From CALMEC01 sp031372145 (GTDB taxonomy: Bacteria > Actinomycetota > Thermoleophilia > Miltoncostaeales > Miltoncostaeaceae): a stretch of DNA of 64,000 bases. Shown here one piece after another: positions 25,845 to 34,812 of this stretch. The stretch spans positions 1 through 64,000 of the forward strand of contig JANMKR010000176.1 in the NCBI GenBank assembly GCA_031372145.1, read 5' to 3'. Position 1 is the first letter of the stretch. Each line of letters opens with the position of its first letter. A model generated the notes under the pieces. It was not told where the DNA came from, ran no database searches, and worked only from the letters and a program-made list of their open reading frames with translations. The position numbers and the translations under genes are program-made.

Positions 25845-27431
25845 ATGGGCCCGGTACGTTCGAAGCCCGCCCCCTCGGTGCGGCGCGTCACGTCGATCAT
25901 CAACGGCAAGCCGACCCGGCAGCACACTGCCCGCGTCGAGCAGTCGACGAACCCCGCCAACCTGTCTGATGTCGTTGCCGAGGTCGCGCTGATGCGCCCG
26001 GCGGGAGTCGTCGCCGCGTGTCGGGCAGCGCATGCCGCACAGGCGGGCTGGGCCTCCACCCCACCGCCGCGCCGCGCGCGCGTCATCCAGCAAGCCGGGC
26101 GCCTGGTCGAAGCCAACAAGGAATCCCTGGCGCGCCTGCTGACCCGTGAGATCGGCAAGCCCTACGTCGAGTCGCTCGGCGAGGTCCAAGAGATCATCGA
26201 CCAATGCGACTTCTTCGTCGGCGAAGGCCGGCGCCTGTACGGCCAGACCGTGCCGAGCGAGATGCAGAACAAGCAGCTGTTCACCTACCGCATGCCGGTC
26301 GGGGTCTCGTTCATCATCACCGCCGGCAACTTCCCGGTGGCCGTCCCGGCCTGGTACATCGTGCCCGCGTTGGTCTGCGGCAACACGATCGTCTGGAAGC
26401 CCGCGGAGTACACGCCTGCCCTGGCCGACGCGCTCGCGTCGCTCTTCTTGAACGCCGGCCTGCCCAAAGGCGTCTTGCAGGTGGTCCACGCCGACGGACC
26501 GTCGACATCGGCCGGCCTTGAGATGGCCCTCGCCGAGGGGCTGGTCGGCAAGGTGGGCTTCACCGGCTCGACCGCCGTCGGCCAGAGCATCGGTGAGCTC
26601 TGCGGGCGTCACCTGCAGAACCCGTGTCTGGAACTCGGCGGCAAGAACCCGTTGGTGGTCATGCCCGACGCCAACCTGGACCTTGCCGTCGAGGGCGCGA
26701 TCTTCTCGGGCTTCGCCTTCGGCGGTCAGCGCTGCACGTCGCTGGGAACGGTGTTTTGCCACGCCAAGGTCCACAAGGAGTTCGTCAAGCGGTTCTCCGC
26801 CGCCCTCGCGAGCGCGAAGCTCGGTGACCCCACCAAGAACGTGCTGTTCGGTCCGCTGATGCACGAGCGGTTCCACGCACGATTCTTGGAGTACCTCGAA
26901 ATGATCCAGCCGCACCACTCGGTCTCGGGATCGGGCGGCGTCGGAGCAATCACGCGCACCAACCCACGAGCGGGTTTCGTCGGTAACCCCGCCAAGGGCC
27001 TGTTCGTGCACCCGACGATCGTGGACGGCATCCGCCCCGACGACGATCTGTACTTCACCGAGACCTTCGGCCCCCTCGTCGGTGTCGGCAGGTTCTCGAC
27101 GATGGACGAGGCGATCGCGCTGGCCAACGGACACGGCTACGGCCTGTCGTCGGCGATCTACACCAACACACCCCGGTGGGCGTTCCAGTTCCGCGCCGGG
27201 ATCTCGGCCGGGATGCTCTCGGTCAACAACTCGACCGCCGGCGCCGAGTCACACCTGCCGTTCGGAGGCAACGGCAAGTCCGGCAACGGCGGCCGCCAAT
27301 CCGGGATATGGGTCTTGGATCAGTTCACCCGTTGGCAGTCGATGAACTGGGACTACGCCGGACACCTGCAGCGCGCTCAGATCGACGTCGAAGACGTGCC
27401 TGCCAACCTCGGGTTCAGGCTGACGCACTGA
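25845..27431 (+). CDS. Aldehyde dehydrogenase family protein
   Basis: This 528-aa NAD(P)-dependent dehydrogenase starts at ATG 25845, with AAAGGAG ten bases upstream. FIITAGNFPVAVPAWYIVPALVCGNTIVWKPAEYTP (in pieces) is the cofactor site. GFTGSTAVGQSI is the Rossmann turn. Glu263 in ELGGKNP and nucleophile Cys297 in GGQRCTSLG are the catalytic pair. Relatives with this length include succinate-semialdehyde and aminoadipate-semialdehyde type enzymes; the substrate is unassigned. The 35-bp space between a mobile-element copy and the ATG means its promoter probably lies inside or across that element. Confidence 0.9.
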   Translation: MGPVRSKPAPSVRRVTSIINGKPTRQHTARVEQSTNPANLSDVVAEVALMRPAGVVAACRAAHAAQAGWASTPPPRRARVIQQAGRLVEANKESLARLLTREIGKPYVESLGEVQEIIDQCDFFVGEGRRLYGQTVPSEMQNKQLFTYRMPVGVSFIITAGNFPVAVPAWYIVPALVCGNTIVWKPAEYTPALADALASLFLNAGLPKGVLQVVHADGPSTSAGLEMALAEGLVGKVGFTGSTAVGQSIGELCGRHLQNPCLELGGKNPLVVMPDANLDLAVEGAIFSGFAFGGQRCTSLGTVFCHAKVHKEFVKRFSAALASAKLGDPTKNVLFGPLMHERFHARFLEYLEMIQPHHSVSGSGGVGAITRTNPRAGFVGNPAKGLFVHPTIVDGIRPDDDLYFTETFGPLVGVGRFSTMDEAIALANGHGYGLSSAIYTNTPRWAFQFRAGISAGMLSVNNSTAGAESHLPFGGNGKSGNGGRQSGIWVLDQFTRWQSMNWDYAGHLQRAQIDVEDVPANLGFRLTH

Positions 27432-27444
27432 CCAATCGGCCGCT

Positions 27445-27462
27445 TCCCCCCGCAATGGGGGA
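27445..27462 (+). terminator. TCCCCC/GGGGGA hairpin after aldehyde dehydrogenase gene
   Basis: A six-pair GC stem with a CGCAAT loop begins 13 nt after the stop codon. There is no U-tract. Confidence 0.45.
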
Positions 27463-27478
27463 TATCCGCGACCGGGAG

Positions 27479-27484
27479 TACCCT
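27479..27484 (+). promoter_or_regulatory. Putative -10 element TACCCT of the FtsH-like gene
   Basis: It lies eight bases before ATG 27493, with no Shine-Dalgarno in between, suggesting a leaderless or near-leaderless transcript. Confidence 0.35.
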
Positions 27485-27492
27485 TCCGCGCA

Positions 27493-30018
27493 ATGAGAGA
27501 CGCGACCAACGACGACCAGGTGACATCGCGCGAATCGGATGCCCTACGGAGCGCGACGTTCGCCGAGAAGCAGGTGCCGTCCGCACCCGAACCAGGGCAG
27601 GACCAGCCGTTCCACCAGCCGATGTACGGTGAGGAGACTCGGGCATTGTCCGCGCAGTGGCGTGTCTTCGCGCGGTTCGCAACCGGCGTCGCCGTCCTCA
27701 CGGCGCCGGTCTTCTTTCTCGTGTTGTACCGCGCCCTCGGCTGGAGTGCGGTTGCGGCCGGACTCGTCGCCGCACTCGCGGTCTTCGCGTTCCGCGGGCT
27801 CATGGACATGGTCTCGCGGTGGCTGATCCCCTATCCGAGCCTGTTCGGCGACGACGACCGCCTTCGCGAATCGGACATCGTCTCCCGGCGCCGCGCCTGG
27901 TTCTGGAGATCGTGGTTTCGTCGCATCTGGATCCTCGGCGTCCTGTATCTGGTCCTCGCCCTCATCACCTTCGTGGTGCATGCGGCAAATGGCGACACCG
28001 GCATCACCAGTGCACTCGCAGCACCCGGCTCCTGGATTGGCGACCAGATTGCACGCCCGGAGAACCGCACCAACCTCGTCATCACCGCGTTGACGCTGCC
28101 GCTGATCCTCGTGTTCAACGTCATCATCCTGCTCGGCCCGTTGCTCTATGCCGGTATCAAGCAGATCAACGCGTTCGAACCCGGCGACGCCGATTGGGGT
28201 GTCCGGATGGCCGATGTGCGAGGACAGGCCGAACCCAAGGAGGAGATCCGCCGAATCGTTGGTCTGTGGCAGGCGGGTGATGAATTTGAGCGCGCCGGCG
28301 GAAAGCGTGAGCGCGGCGTGTTGTTCCTGGGTCCTCCCGGAACCGGCAAGACCATGCTGGCCAAGGCGATCGCCTCGGGCTTCAACTGTCCCTTCGTCTC
28401 GGTGCCGGGTTCGGCGTTCGCGCAAACGTTCATCGGGGTTGACGTCATCCTCGTCATGTGGCTGTCGTGGCGCGCGCGGCGCCTTGCGCGCAAGTGGGGC
28501 GGCCAATGCATCGTGTTCATCGACGAGATCGACGCGGTGGGAATGCGCCGGGCCAGCCTCGGTGGGGCGTACGCCACCCCCGCCGGTCAACCGTCGCTCC
28601 ACGACCTCTGTTTCTTCGGGCCGTACGGGTCCATCAACCCCAGCGGCGACCTCGTCGTCGAAACCGAAGAGTGGCGAAAGCGGATGTTCGCGGCCCGTGC
28701 TCCTGGGCTGCAGCCCCTGTACTCCGCGCCCGTGCAGCGCCTTGCCGACGCGATCCGCAACACGGTGTTTCCCGGTGTCGGCGGGACGATGGGACAAGGC
28801 GGCCTGCAGCAGCTGCTCGTTTCGATGGACGGCGTGAGCACACCCAGCCTGACCCGTCGACTCCTCGTCAATCGCCTCAACACGTGGTTGGACGCGACGT
28901 ATGTGATTCCGCCCCGAATCAGGAACATCCGCCTGCGACTTCCCGCGGCGCGTCCTCGCCGTGAGCAGCTGTACTTCATCGGCGCATGCAACGCACCATT
29001 GGAGTCCCTCGATCCGGCACTCACCCGCCCCGGACGCATGGGCCGCCACGTGGAGTTCCGGACGCCGAACCGTCACGACCGCAGCGACATCTTCGACCTG
29101 TACCTCGGCAAGGTGGCGCACGACCCGGAACTGGACTCTGAGGGCCGCCGTGACGAGCTGGCGCGCATCACCATGGGCCACTCCCCCGCCATGATCGAAC
29201 AGGTCTGCTCCCTCGCGTTGACCAACGCACATCACAAGGGCCGGCAGGCGTTCGAATGGCGCGACCTGGTCGAGGCCATCACGGTCGTCGAAGCAGGTAT
29301 CGAGTCGGGCTTCAAGTACGGCGACGACGAGGCCCGGGCGATCGCCATCCACGAGGCCGGACACGCGGTCACCGGCCACCTGTACATGAAGGGCCACACC
29401 TCGACACGCCTGACGATCAAACCTCGGGGCGACTCGGGCGGACACCACATGATGCAGCGGATCGACGAGCGGATGTTCAAGTGGCGCCACGAACGGTTCG
29501 CAGATCTGGTGTGGAGCCTTGGAGCCATCGCTGCCGAGCGCGTCTTCTACAACGAGAACGGCAACGGCGTCGCCGGTGACATCTCGGGAGCCACGGCATC
29601 GGCCGCGATGATGGTCGGTGTCAACGGCATGCCGCCAGAGATCCCGGACCTCCGCGACCGGTTTGCGACCGAGGCCGAGGCGCAGGTCGCCGAGCGCAGG
29701 CTCATGCGCCGATTCGAGCGTATCGGCAACCAGATCATGAATCGTGCCTCGATGGGCAGCGCGCTCCATGGCGACCCGGTCGCGGCCGTACTGAGTGACC
29801 CGACCAAACGCACCATGGTCGCCGAACTTCTGGGGCAGGCGTATCTGACCGCCTACTGGTTCGTTCGACACAACCGCGAGGCCACCGAACGCGTCGCTGA
29901 TGCGCTCCAGGAGCGCCGCGAGATCTTCGGCGACGATGTCCTGAGCCTGCTGGACAGCGTGCATTTGGCAATCCCGCAGATCGACCCACTTGATGAGGCA
30001 AATTGGCCGAGGATCTGA
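27493..30018 (+). CDS. Divergent FtsH-like membrane AAA+ ATPase / M41 metalloprotease with AAA-domain insertions
   Basis: This is an 841-aa protein. Hydrophobic segments near residues 60-100, 143-163 and 196-222 anchor it in the membrane. Walker A GPPGTGKT is at 280-287 and Walker B IVFIDEID at 340-347. The second region of homology resumes at ALTRPGRMGRHVEF with arginine fingers. M41 peptidase zinc ligands are HEAGH (His620, Glu621, His624) and Asp696 in GVAGDISGAT. Compared with canonical FtsH (about 610-650 aa), there is an insertion of about 75 residues between Walker B and LQQLLVSMDG, and a second of about 45 residues before FIGACNAPLESLDP. Four TM-like helices replace the usual two. It probably degrades or remodels membrane proteins. 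The next gene overlaps its end and may be a dedicated partner. Confidence 0.8.
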   Translation: MRDATNDDQVTSRESDALRSATFAEKQVPSAPEPGQDQPFHQPMYGEETRALSAQWRVFARFATGVAVLTAPVFFLVLYRALGWSAVAAGLVAALAVFAFRGLMDMVSRWLIPYPSLFGDDDRLRESDIVSRRRAWFWRSWFRRIWILGVLYLVLALITFVVHAANGDTGITSALAAPGSWIGDQIARPENRTNLVITALTLPLILVFNVIILLGPLLYAGIKQINAFEPGDADWGVRMADVRGQAEPKEEIRRIVGLWQAGDEFERAGGKRERGVLFLGPPGTGKTMLAKAIASGFNCPFVSVPGSAFAQTFIGVDVILVMWLSWRARRLARKWGGQCIVFIDEIDAVGMRRASLGGAYATPAGQPSLHDLCFFGPYGSINPSGDLVVETEEWRKRMFAARAPGLQPLYSAPVQRLADAIRNTVFPGVGGTMGQGGLQQLLVSMDGVSTPSLTRRLLVNRLNTWLDATYVIPPRIRNIRLRLPAARPRREQLYFIGACNAPLESLDPALTRPGRMGRHVEFRTPNRHDRSDIFDLYLGKVAHDPELDSEGRRDELARITMGHSPAMIEQVCSLALTNAHHKGRQAFEWRDLVEAITVVEAGIESGFKYGDDEARAIAIHEAGHAVTGHLYMKGHTSTRLTIKPRGDSGGHHMMQRIDERMFKWRHERFADLVWSLGAIAAERVFYNENGNGVAGDISGATASAAMMVGVNGMPPEIPDLRDRFATEAEAQVAERRLMRRFERIGNQIMNRASMGSALHGDPVAAVLSDPTKRTMVAELLGQAYLTAYWFVRHNREATERVADALQERREIFGDDVLSLLDSVHLAIPQIDPLDEANWPRI

Positions 30019-30851
30019 TCGAGCACGTCGACGACGTGGTGTCTGACGACGCCGACGCCGCGGCGCGCGGTGGCTCTGACGGTCCACACACGTCGCAGCC
30101 GAAGCGCCCCTGGGCGTACCAGCGTCGCTTCGTCGCAGCGTTTGCGGTGCTGGCGCTCGTCATCGTCGCGGCGGCGGGCCTGACGTGGCTGCTCATCGCC
30201 CAGACCGACCGTCCGGCGGCGTTCTCGTCGTTCGTGACCAAGGAGAGCGATCCCGTCAAACGCGCCGAGGAGATCGGCACCTACGTCTCGGGCCGCTACC
30301 TGGCGGCTCCCGGCCAGACGCCGATCGTTCGCGTCGATGGCGGCGAGGACGACAAGGCCGCGCTTCCCGCCGCGCCGCAGGCGTTGGCCGTCGGAACGAA
30401 CCCCCCTGGACTCGTCTCGTACGAGTACGGCGACATCCTGTTCTTCCGGATGTGCGCGACCGGACCCGACTGCGACCTCGGACCTGACCAGAGTCGGGAT
30501 GTCCTCGCGCCGATCCTCGCGCGGCAGGCCCACGAGCTGGCGCTCTATGGCCTCAAGTACGTCTCCGAGGCCGCGTTCGTCATCATCATCCTGCCACCGG
30601 GCTTCGTCAGCGGACCAGACCCCAAGGCCCTCCCCCGCGCAGTCCACTTCTACCGACGCTCCGATCTCGAGGATGAACTCGATCAGCCGATCGCCACGAC
30701 CCTTCCGGGCACCCCCCCGACACCGGCGACGCTGACCCCGGCCCAGGTCGCAACCTTCGAAGCCCAGGGAGCCAGGACCCGCTATACCCTCACGTCCGGG
30801 GTGGACAGCGCGAACACGCTGAACGTCTACACGCTGACGCCCTTGTTCTAG
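30003..30851 (+). CDS. Single-pass membrane protein of unknown function, partner of the FtsH-like protease
   Basis: The TTG at 30003 (GAGG four bases before) gives 282 residues and overlaps the FtsH-like gene by 16 nt. A cytosolic acidic N-terminus (EDLIEHVDDVVSDDADAAA) precedes one TM helix (FVAAFAVLALVIVAAAGLTWLLIA, in part). An extracytoplasmic domain follows, with two Cys in MCATGPDCDLG that could form a disulfide. No known family is recognised. By analogy with HflK/HflC-type or adaptor proteins it could modulate the protease, but this rests on gene order only. Confidence 0.65.
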   Translation: MAEDLIEHVDDVVSDDADAAARGGSDGPHTSQPKRPWAYQRRFVAAFAVLALVIVAAAGLTWLLIAQTDRPAAFSSFVTKESDPVKRAEEIGTYVSGRYLAAPGQTPIVRVDGGEDDKAALPAAPQALAVGTNPPGLVSYEYGDILFFRMCATGPDCDLGPDQSRDVLAPILARQAHELALYGLKYVSEAAFVIIILPPGFVSGPDPKALPRAVHFYRRSDLEDELDQPIATTLPGTPPTPATLTPAQVATFEAQGARTRYTLTSGVDSANTLNVYTLTPLF

Positions 30852-30875
30852 CCGAGCCTTGGCGGCCGGCCGGCG

Positions 30876-31394
30876 CTACTCGCCGCCCGCTGCCTCCGGC
30901 CCGGCACCGCGCGCGAGTTTGCGGGCGACGTAATCCTCCACGAGCAGCAGGTTGGCCTCGCCGGCGCGACGCACCACCTGCTGCAACTGCGTCATGGTGG
31001 CGACCTCCTCGACCTGCTCGGTCACGAACCAGTGCAGGAAGGTCTCGGTCGCATAATCGTTGTGATCGCGCGCCAAACCCACCAGGCCATCGATATAGCG
31101 CGTCACGCCGATCTCCCAATCCACTGCGGCAGACACGGCATCGTCGGCGCTCGTGAAGTTTGCCCGCGGCGCCTCGACTCCCGGTACGGCAAGCGTTGCA
31201 CCGGAATCCTGGATGTAGCGCCAGAACTTCATCGCGTGCATGTGCTCCTCTGCGGCCTGTGTCGCAAAGAACCCTGCCAGCTCCGGCAGTCCCTCCTTGT
31301 CGAACCAGCCCGACAGCGACAGATACTGAAAATGAGCGCCGAACTCCCTGCCCATGTGCACGTTGAGCGCGTCAGCGACGTCCTGAGTGATCAT
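30876..31394 (-). CDS. Ferritin
   Basis: This is a 172-aa protein from ATG 31394 (GGGAG seven bases upstream; ATG 31406 is an alternative). The four-helix ferritin fold carries the ferroxidase ligands: Glu in MGREFGAHFQYLSLSGWF, Glu and His in AAEEHMHAMKF, Glu in AAVDWEIGVTRYI, and Glu/Gln in FLHWFVTEQVEEVATM. It is a non-haem bacterial ferritin (Ftn/BfrB type) that stores iron and limits Fenton chemistry. The C-terminus is Gly/Ala/Glu-rich. Confidence 0.92.
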   Translation of the reverse strand: MITQDVADALNVHMGREFGAHFQYLSLSGWFDKEGLPELAGFFATQAAEEHMHAMKFWRYIQDSGATLAVPGVEAPRANFTSADDAVSAAVDWEIGVTRYIDGLVGLARDHNDYATETFLHWFVTEQVEEVATMTQLQQVVRRAGEANLLLVEDYVARKLARGAGPEAAGGE

Positions 31395-31425
31395 TTGTGC
31401 TCCCATCGGGGGTCGGTCTCGTACG

Positions 31426-32823
31426 CTACTCGCCGCCCTCGTCCTTGCGCCCCGTCTCCGGGAGGCGCACCTCGCTCGCCTGGATCGCTGCGCCGAACCC
31501 GCGCGAGGCGAGCTGGCCCCGCAATGCCTCCAGGGCGTCAGGCTCGCCATGCACCAGGCGAAATGATGCATTCGGACCGGCTCCCGCTGCCCACTCCAGC
31601 AGCTCGGTGCGATCGGCGTGGGCCGACAGGCCACCGATCGTCACGACCCGGGCCTTGAGCTGAACGGCCTGGCCCATGATCTTGACCTCGGGCCGGCCGT
31701 CGACCAGCAACCGTCCCAGACCACCTGTGGGTTGAAAACCGACGATCATGACGGTCGTGTGCGGGTCGTCCAGGTGCGCCTGCAGGTGATGCAGGATGCG
31801 ACCGCCGGTCATCATTCCCGAACCGGCGATGATGACCGCCGGCTCATCGGACGCATTGATCTTCTTGGAGTCCTCGACGGTCTTGGTGTACGTCAATCGT
31901 GCCGGCGCGAACGGGTCTTTGCCGGTTGCCGCGATCTGGCGCACGTTGTCGGCCATCTCGTCCATGCACGCCTGATACACGTCCTCCACGCGGTCCGCCA
32001 GCGGGGAGTCGACGTACACCGGCATGGGTTCGATCTCACCGGCTTCCTCGAGCCGGGCAATGTGGAACAGGACGTCCTGCGTGCGTTCCAGGGCGAACGA
32101 GGGGATCAGGATCTTGCCCTTGCGCCGGTGGGCCTCACGCAACACCTCGGCGAACTCGGCGATCGTCGCGTCGAAGTCGCGGTGGTCCCGATCGCCATAC
32201 GTGGACTCGATGAGCACGAGGTCCGCTGCGGGGCACGGCGTCGGATCCGGAAGAATGTCCTTACGGGCATTGCCGATGTCACCGCTGAACACGATCCGTG
32301 TGCCGCCCGCCTCGACCAGAAAGCTGGCCGAGCCGGGGATGTGCCCGGCAACCTGGGGCGTGACCGGAAGCCCCGCCACCTGCGTGGTTTGACCGTAGTG
32401 GACCTCCCTGAACAGCTCCAACGTCGCGTGGACGTCGTCCTCGTCGAAGAGCGGATCCTCGGGCACCTTGCCGTGACGCTTGTCGCGCGCGGCATCTTCG
32501 GCCTGAATCTTGGCGCCGTCCAGCAGCAGGTACTCCGCGAGCATCCTGGTGGCGGGCAACGCGTAGATCGGCCCCGAGTACCCGCGCTTGACGAGCAGCG
32601 GCAGACGCGCGGCGTGGTCCATGTGGGCGTGGGTCAACAGCAGCGCGTCGATCGCGCCCACATCGAAGCCGAACGGCTCGCGGTTGAGATCAGCGAGCGC
32701 CGCAGAACCCTGAAACGCGCCGCAGTCGACCAGGAGGTTGACCGTCCCCGTGTCGAGCAGATGACACGACCCGGTGACCGTCATCGCCGCGCCGTACGAC
32801 CGTACCTGTGGTCCGCTATTCAT
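31426..32823 (-). CDS. Metallo-beta-lactamase-fold beta-CASP RNA-processing exonuclease/endonuclease-like protein
   Basis: This is a 465-aa protein. The MBL motif LLTHAHMDHAARLP gives the zinc-binding HxHxDH. Further ligands are in GHIPGSASF and FSGDIGN. The beta-CASP domain spans VLIESTYGDRDH to the VIIAGSGMMTGGRILHHL region, and RMMBL motif GGLSAHADRTELLEWA ends the active site. This is the CPSF-like YSH/Ysh1-type bacterial family. RNA cleavage is inferred from family membership. The start overlaps the end of the small membrane protein gene by 8 nt, so apt, the membrane protein and this gene form one operon. Confidence 0.88.
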   Translation of the reverse strand: MNSGPQVRSYGAAMTVTGSCHLLDTGTVNLLVDCGAFQGSAALADLNREPFGFDVGAIDALLLTHAHMDHAARLPLLVKRGYSGPIYALPATRMLAEYLLLDGAKIQAEDAARDKRHGKVPEDPLFDEDDVHATLELFREVHYGQTTQVAGLPVTPQVAGHIPGSASFLVEAGGTRIVFSGDIGNARKDILPDPTPCPAADLVLIESTYGDRDHRDFDATIAEFAEVLREAHRRKGKILIPSFALERTQDVLFHIARLEEAGEIEPMPVYVDSPLADRVEDVYQACMDEMADNVRQIAATGKDPFAPARLTYTKTVEDSKKINASDEPAVIIAGSGMMTGGRILHHLQAHLDDPHTTVMIVGFQPTGGLGRLLVDGRPEVKIMGQAVQLKARVVTIGGLSAHADRTELLEWAAGAGPNASFRLVHGEPDALEALRGQLASRGFGAAIQASEVRLPETGRKDEGGE

Positions 32824-33067
32824 TCGTATCCTCGTTTCGCTCGTTCTCGAGCCGACGTGCCCGCTCGGCGCGACTCGCCACCACGAGGAGCGCGGTCAAG
32901 ATCGCCCCCCAGAACACCGCGTACGCGATCGCCCGCCCCAGCGGTTGATTGAACGGCCCCAGGTGGAGCAGCAGCATCGCGACAAACGCCACCGGGAATC
33001 CGATCGACCCTTGTTTGCGGGCCGAGAGCGCCTCCCAACGTCGTACGAGTGGCGTGGGCTCCGCCAC
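32816..33067 (-). CDS. Small two-helix membrane protein
   Basis: The GTG at 33067 shares a base with the apt stop codon (TAGTG), giving 83 residues. Two hydrophobic segments (GFPVAFVAMLLLHLGPF and AIAYAVFWGAILTALLVVAS) are followed by a charged tail (RAERARRLENERNEDTNE). No family was recognised. It is translationally coupled on both sides within the apt/beta-CASP operon. Confidence 0.7.
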   Translation of the reverse strand: MAEPTPLVRRWEALSARKQGSIGFPVAFVAMLLLHLGPFNQPLGRAIAYAVFWGAILTALLVVASRAERARRLENERNEDTNE

Positions 33068-33606
33068 TATCCGGGCACGGCCTCGGAGTCGTACTGCACG
33101 AGTGACATGACGTCGCGCCCCACCAGGCGCTCGCGCCCAGGAAGGAACGTCAGCTCGACCACGAATGCCACGCCTGCGACGATTCCACCGAGACGTTCGA
33201 CCATGTCGCATTTGGCCTGTGCCGTGCCGCCGGTCGCCAGCAGGTCATCGTGGACCAGCACGCGCATGCCGGGCTCGATGGCGTCCTCGTGGATTTCGAG
33301 TGCGTCGGTGCCGTACTCCAGATCGTAGTCCTGACGCACCGTCTTCCAGGGTAGCTTGCCGGGCTTGCGAGCAGCTGCGAACCCCACACCCAGTGCGTGC
33401 GCGACGGCTCCACCGATGATGAATCCACGGGCCTCGGCGCCCAGCACGACGTCCACCCGACGCGGCCGGGCCCAGTCGGCGATGCCGTCGATGCACGCGG
33501 CGAGTCCGGCCGGACTCGCGAACAGCGGCATCAGGTCGTAAAACAGGATCCCAGGTTTGGGATGGTCGGGGATCTTTCGAATCGCAGCGTCAAGATCGAA
33601 GGCCAC
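33067..33606 (-). CDS. apt: Adenine phosphoribosyltransferase
   Basis: This 179-aa enzyme converts adenine and PRPP to AMP. The PRPP-binding signature VLVHDDLLATGGTA, the flexible-loop segment KPGKLPWKTVRQDYDLEYG (in pieces) and the N-terminal IRKIPDHPKPGILFYDLMPLF are complete. It is the first gene of a three-gene overlap operon with the small membrane protein and the beta-CASP nuclease. Adenine salvage complements the AhcY step elsewhere in the window. Confidence 0.95.
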   Translation of the reverse strand: MAFDLDAAIRKIPDHPKPGILFYDLMPLFASPAGLAACIDGIADWARPRRVDVVLGAEARGFIIGGAVAHALGVGFAAARKPGKLPWKTVRQDYDLEYGTDALEIHEDAIEPGMRVLVHDDLLATGGTAQAKCDMVERLGGIVAGVAFVVELTFLPGRERLVGRDVMSLVQYDSEAVPG

Positions 33607-33640
33607 TGGCAGCCGTCTCCCAGTCGTCGAATTGGTCAGG

Positions 33641-34357
33641 TCAGGTCGAGATGATCTTGCGAAGCTCGGAGACGAGCATCAGGTGCCGCATGTGGGACGC
33701 GAGCGCAGCAAGGTTCTCGAGTTCTTGAAGCGCCTCGTGGCGGCGCTCGGGGTTCTTGGAGCGCAACCCGGCGGCCAGCACCTGTTCGAGCAGACCGGCT
33801 TCGCGCTCGGCGGCGACGCGGAACAACCGCAGGTGACGGGGCTCGACGCCGAACGCCGCCAGCTCCAGTGCGGTCTGCACCGTCTCGCGATCCGTATCGG
33901 TGTAGCTGTCTGACTCGCCCTCCCCGATCAGTCCGAACTGCTGGAGCGCTTGGATGAGCGAGCGGGGAGCACCCGTCGATTCGACCAGATCATCGGCGGT
34001 CACGCGCAGTGTCGGCGCCGGTTCGGTCAAGTTCGCGCGCTTGAGTTGACGCGCCTGGTTGGCGACGCTGAAGCTGCCGGTGGCCGATGTCTCGAGCTCC
34101 TGACGGATCACCCGCAACGGCAGGAACTCGTCGCGCTGCAATCGCAGGATCGTGCGTAGCCGCTCGACGTCGCGTTGCGAGTACTTGCGATACCCACCCG
34201 GGCTTCGCTGCGGAGTGACCAACCGCTGATCCTCGAGGAATCGGATCTTCGAGATCGAGACCGACGGAAACTCGGCCTTGAGTTCCTCGCAGACGCGCCC
34301 GATCGTGAGGGCCTTCTCCCCCGGGTCCTGCACCGTTGCCGTTGCCACGTCGCTCAT
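33641..34357 (-). CDS. ftsR: MerR-family transcriptional regulator, FtsR-like
   Basis: This is a 238-aa protein. The N-terminal MerR helix-turn-helix (TIGRVCEELKAEFPSVSISKIRFLEDQRLV, in pieces, then TPQRSPGGYRKYSQRDVERL) is followed by a long helical region. The distinctive FPSVSISKIRFLEDQ wording and the position directly after a GarA-like FHA gene match FtsR, which in corynebacteria activates ftsZ. No Cys-based metal site is present. The start overlaps the FHA gene's stop (ATGA). Confidence 0.85.
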   Translation of the reverse strand: MSDVATATVQDPGEKALTIGRVCEELKAEFPSVSISKIRFLEDQRLVTPQRSPGGYRKYSQRDVERLRTILRLQRDEFLPLRVIRQELETSATGSFSVANQARQLKRANLTEPAPTLRVTADDLVESTGAPRSLIQALQQFGLIGEGESDSYTDTDRETVQTALELAAFGVEPRHLRLFRVAAEREAGLLEQVLAAGLRSKNPERRHEALQELENLAALASHMRHLMLVSELRKIIST

Positions 34358-34812
34358 GCGATGTACGCGAGTCGGAACTTGCCAATCTGTAGCTCGTCGC
34401 CGTCGCTCAACGTCTCCGGTTCGTCGATCCGCCGACGATTGACGTAGGTCCCGTTGAGGCTCGCGAGGTCCTGCAGCGAAGCCCCGTCGTCGCCCAGCAT
34501 GATGACCGCGTGGTTGCGTGACACCGTCACGTCGTCCAGGAAGATGTCGCTGCCGGAGTCGCGTCCGATCGTGACACGTTCGCCGGTGAGCCGGAAGATC
34601 TCGCCGGACAGGCCACCACCCGCCCGTACCGCCAGCGCCGGGCCCTCGATGACGTGACCGGCGAGCCCGCTCAGATCGTGCTCACCGTCCCCGATCGAGA
34701 ATGGTCCCGTGGTCTCAATCGTGCCGCCCTCGAGATGCAGCAACGCGCCGCAACGCTCACAGTAGTTGTGTGCCTCGCTTTGGTGGAAGCCGCACTCCGG
34801 GCAGTACATCAC
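34354..34812 (-). CDS. GarA/OdhI-like FHA-domain protein with N-terminal zinc ribbon
   Basis: This is a 152-aa protein. Residues 4-22 form a zinc ribbon (CPEC...CERCG). An ETT motif at 33-35 lies before the FHA domain, the position at which GarA/OdhI is phosphorylated by PknB/PknG-type kinases. The FHA domain has GRDSGSDIFLDDVTVSRNHAVI and SLNGTYVNRRRI with the phosphothreonine-binding Arg, Ser, His and Asn. GarA-type proteins switch 2-oxoglutarate dehydrogenase and glutamate metabolism when unphosphorylated. The zinc ribbon is typical of the wider actinobacterial variants. The gene sits in an operon with the RsiG-like protein and FtsR. Confidence 0.82.
   Translation of the reverse strand: MMYCPECGFHQSEAHNYCERCGALLHLEGGTIETTGPFSIGDGEHDLSGLAGHVIEGPALAVRAGGGLSGEIFRLTGERVTIGRDSGSDIFLDDVTVSRNHAVIMLGDDGASLQDLASLNGTYVNRRRIDEPETLSDGDELQIGKFRLAYIA

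Noticed and set aside
27544..30087. Very long minus-strand open frame opposite the FtsH-like gene
   Set aside because: It is the typical antisense shadow of a GC-rich gene; its protein is Arg/Asp/His-rich and resembles no family, while the plus strand has clear AAA and M41 motifs.
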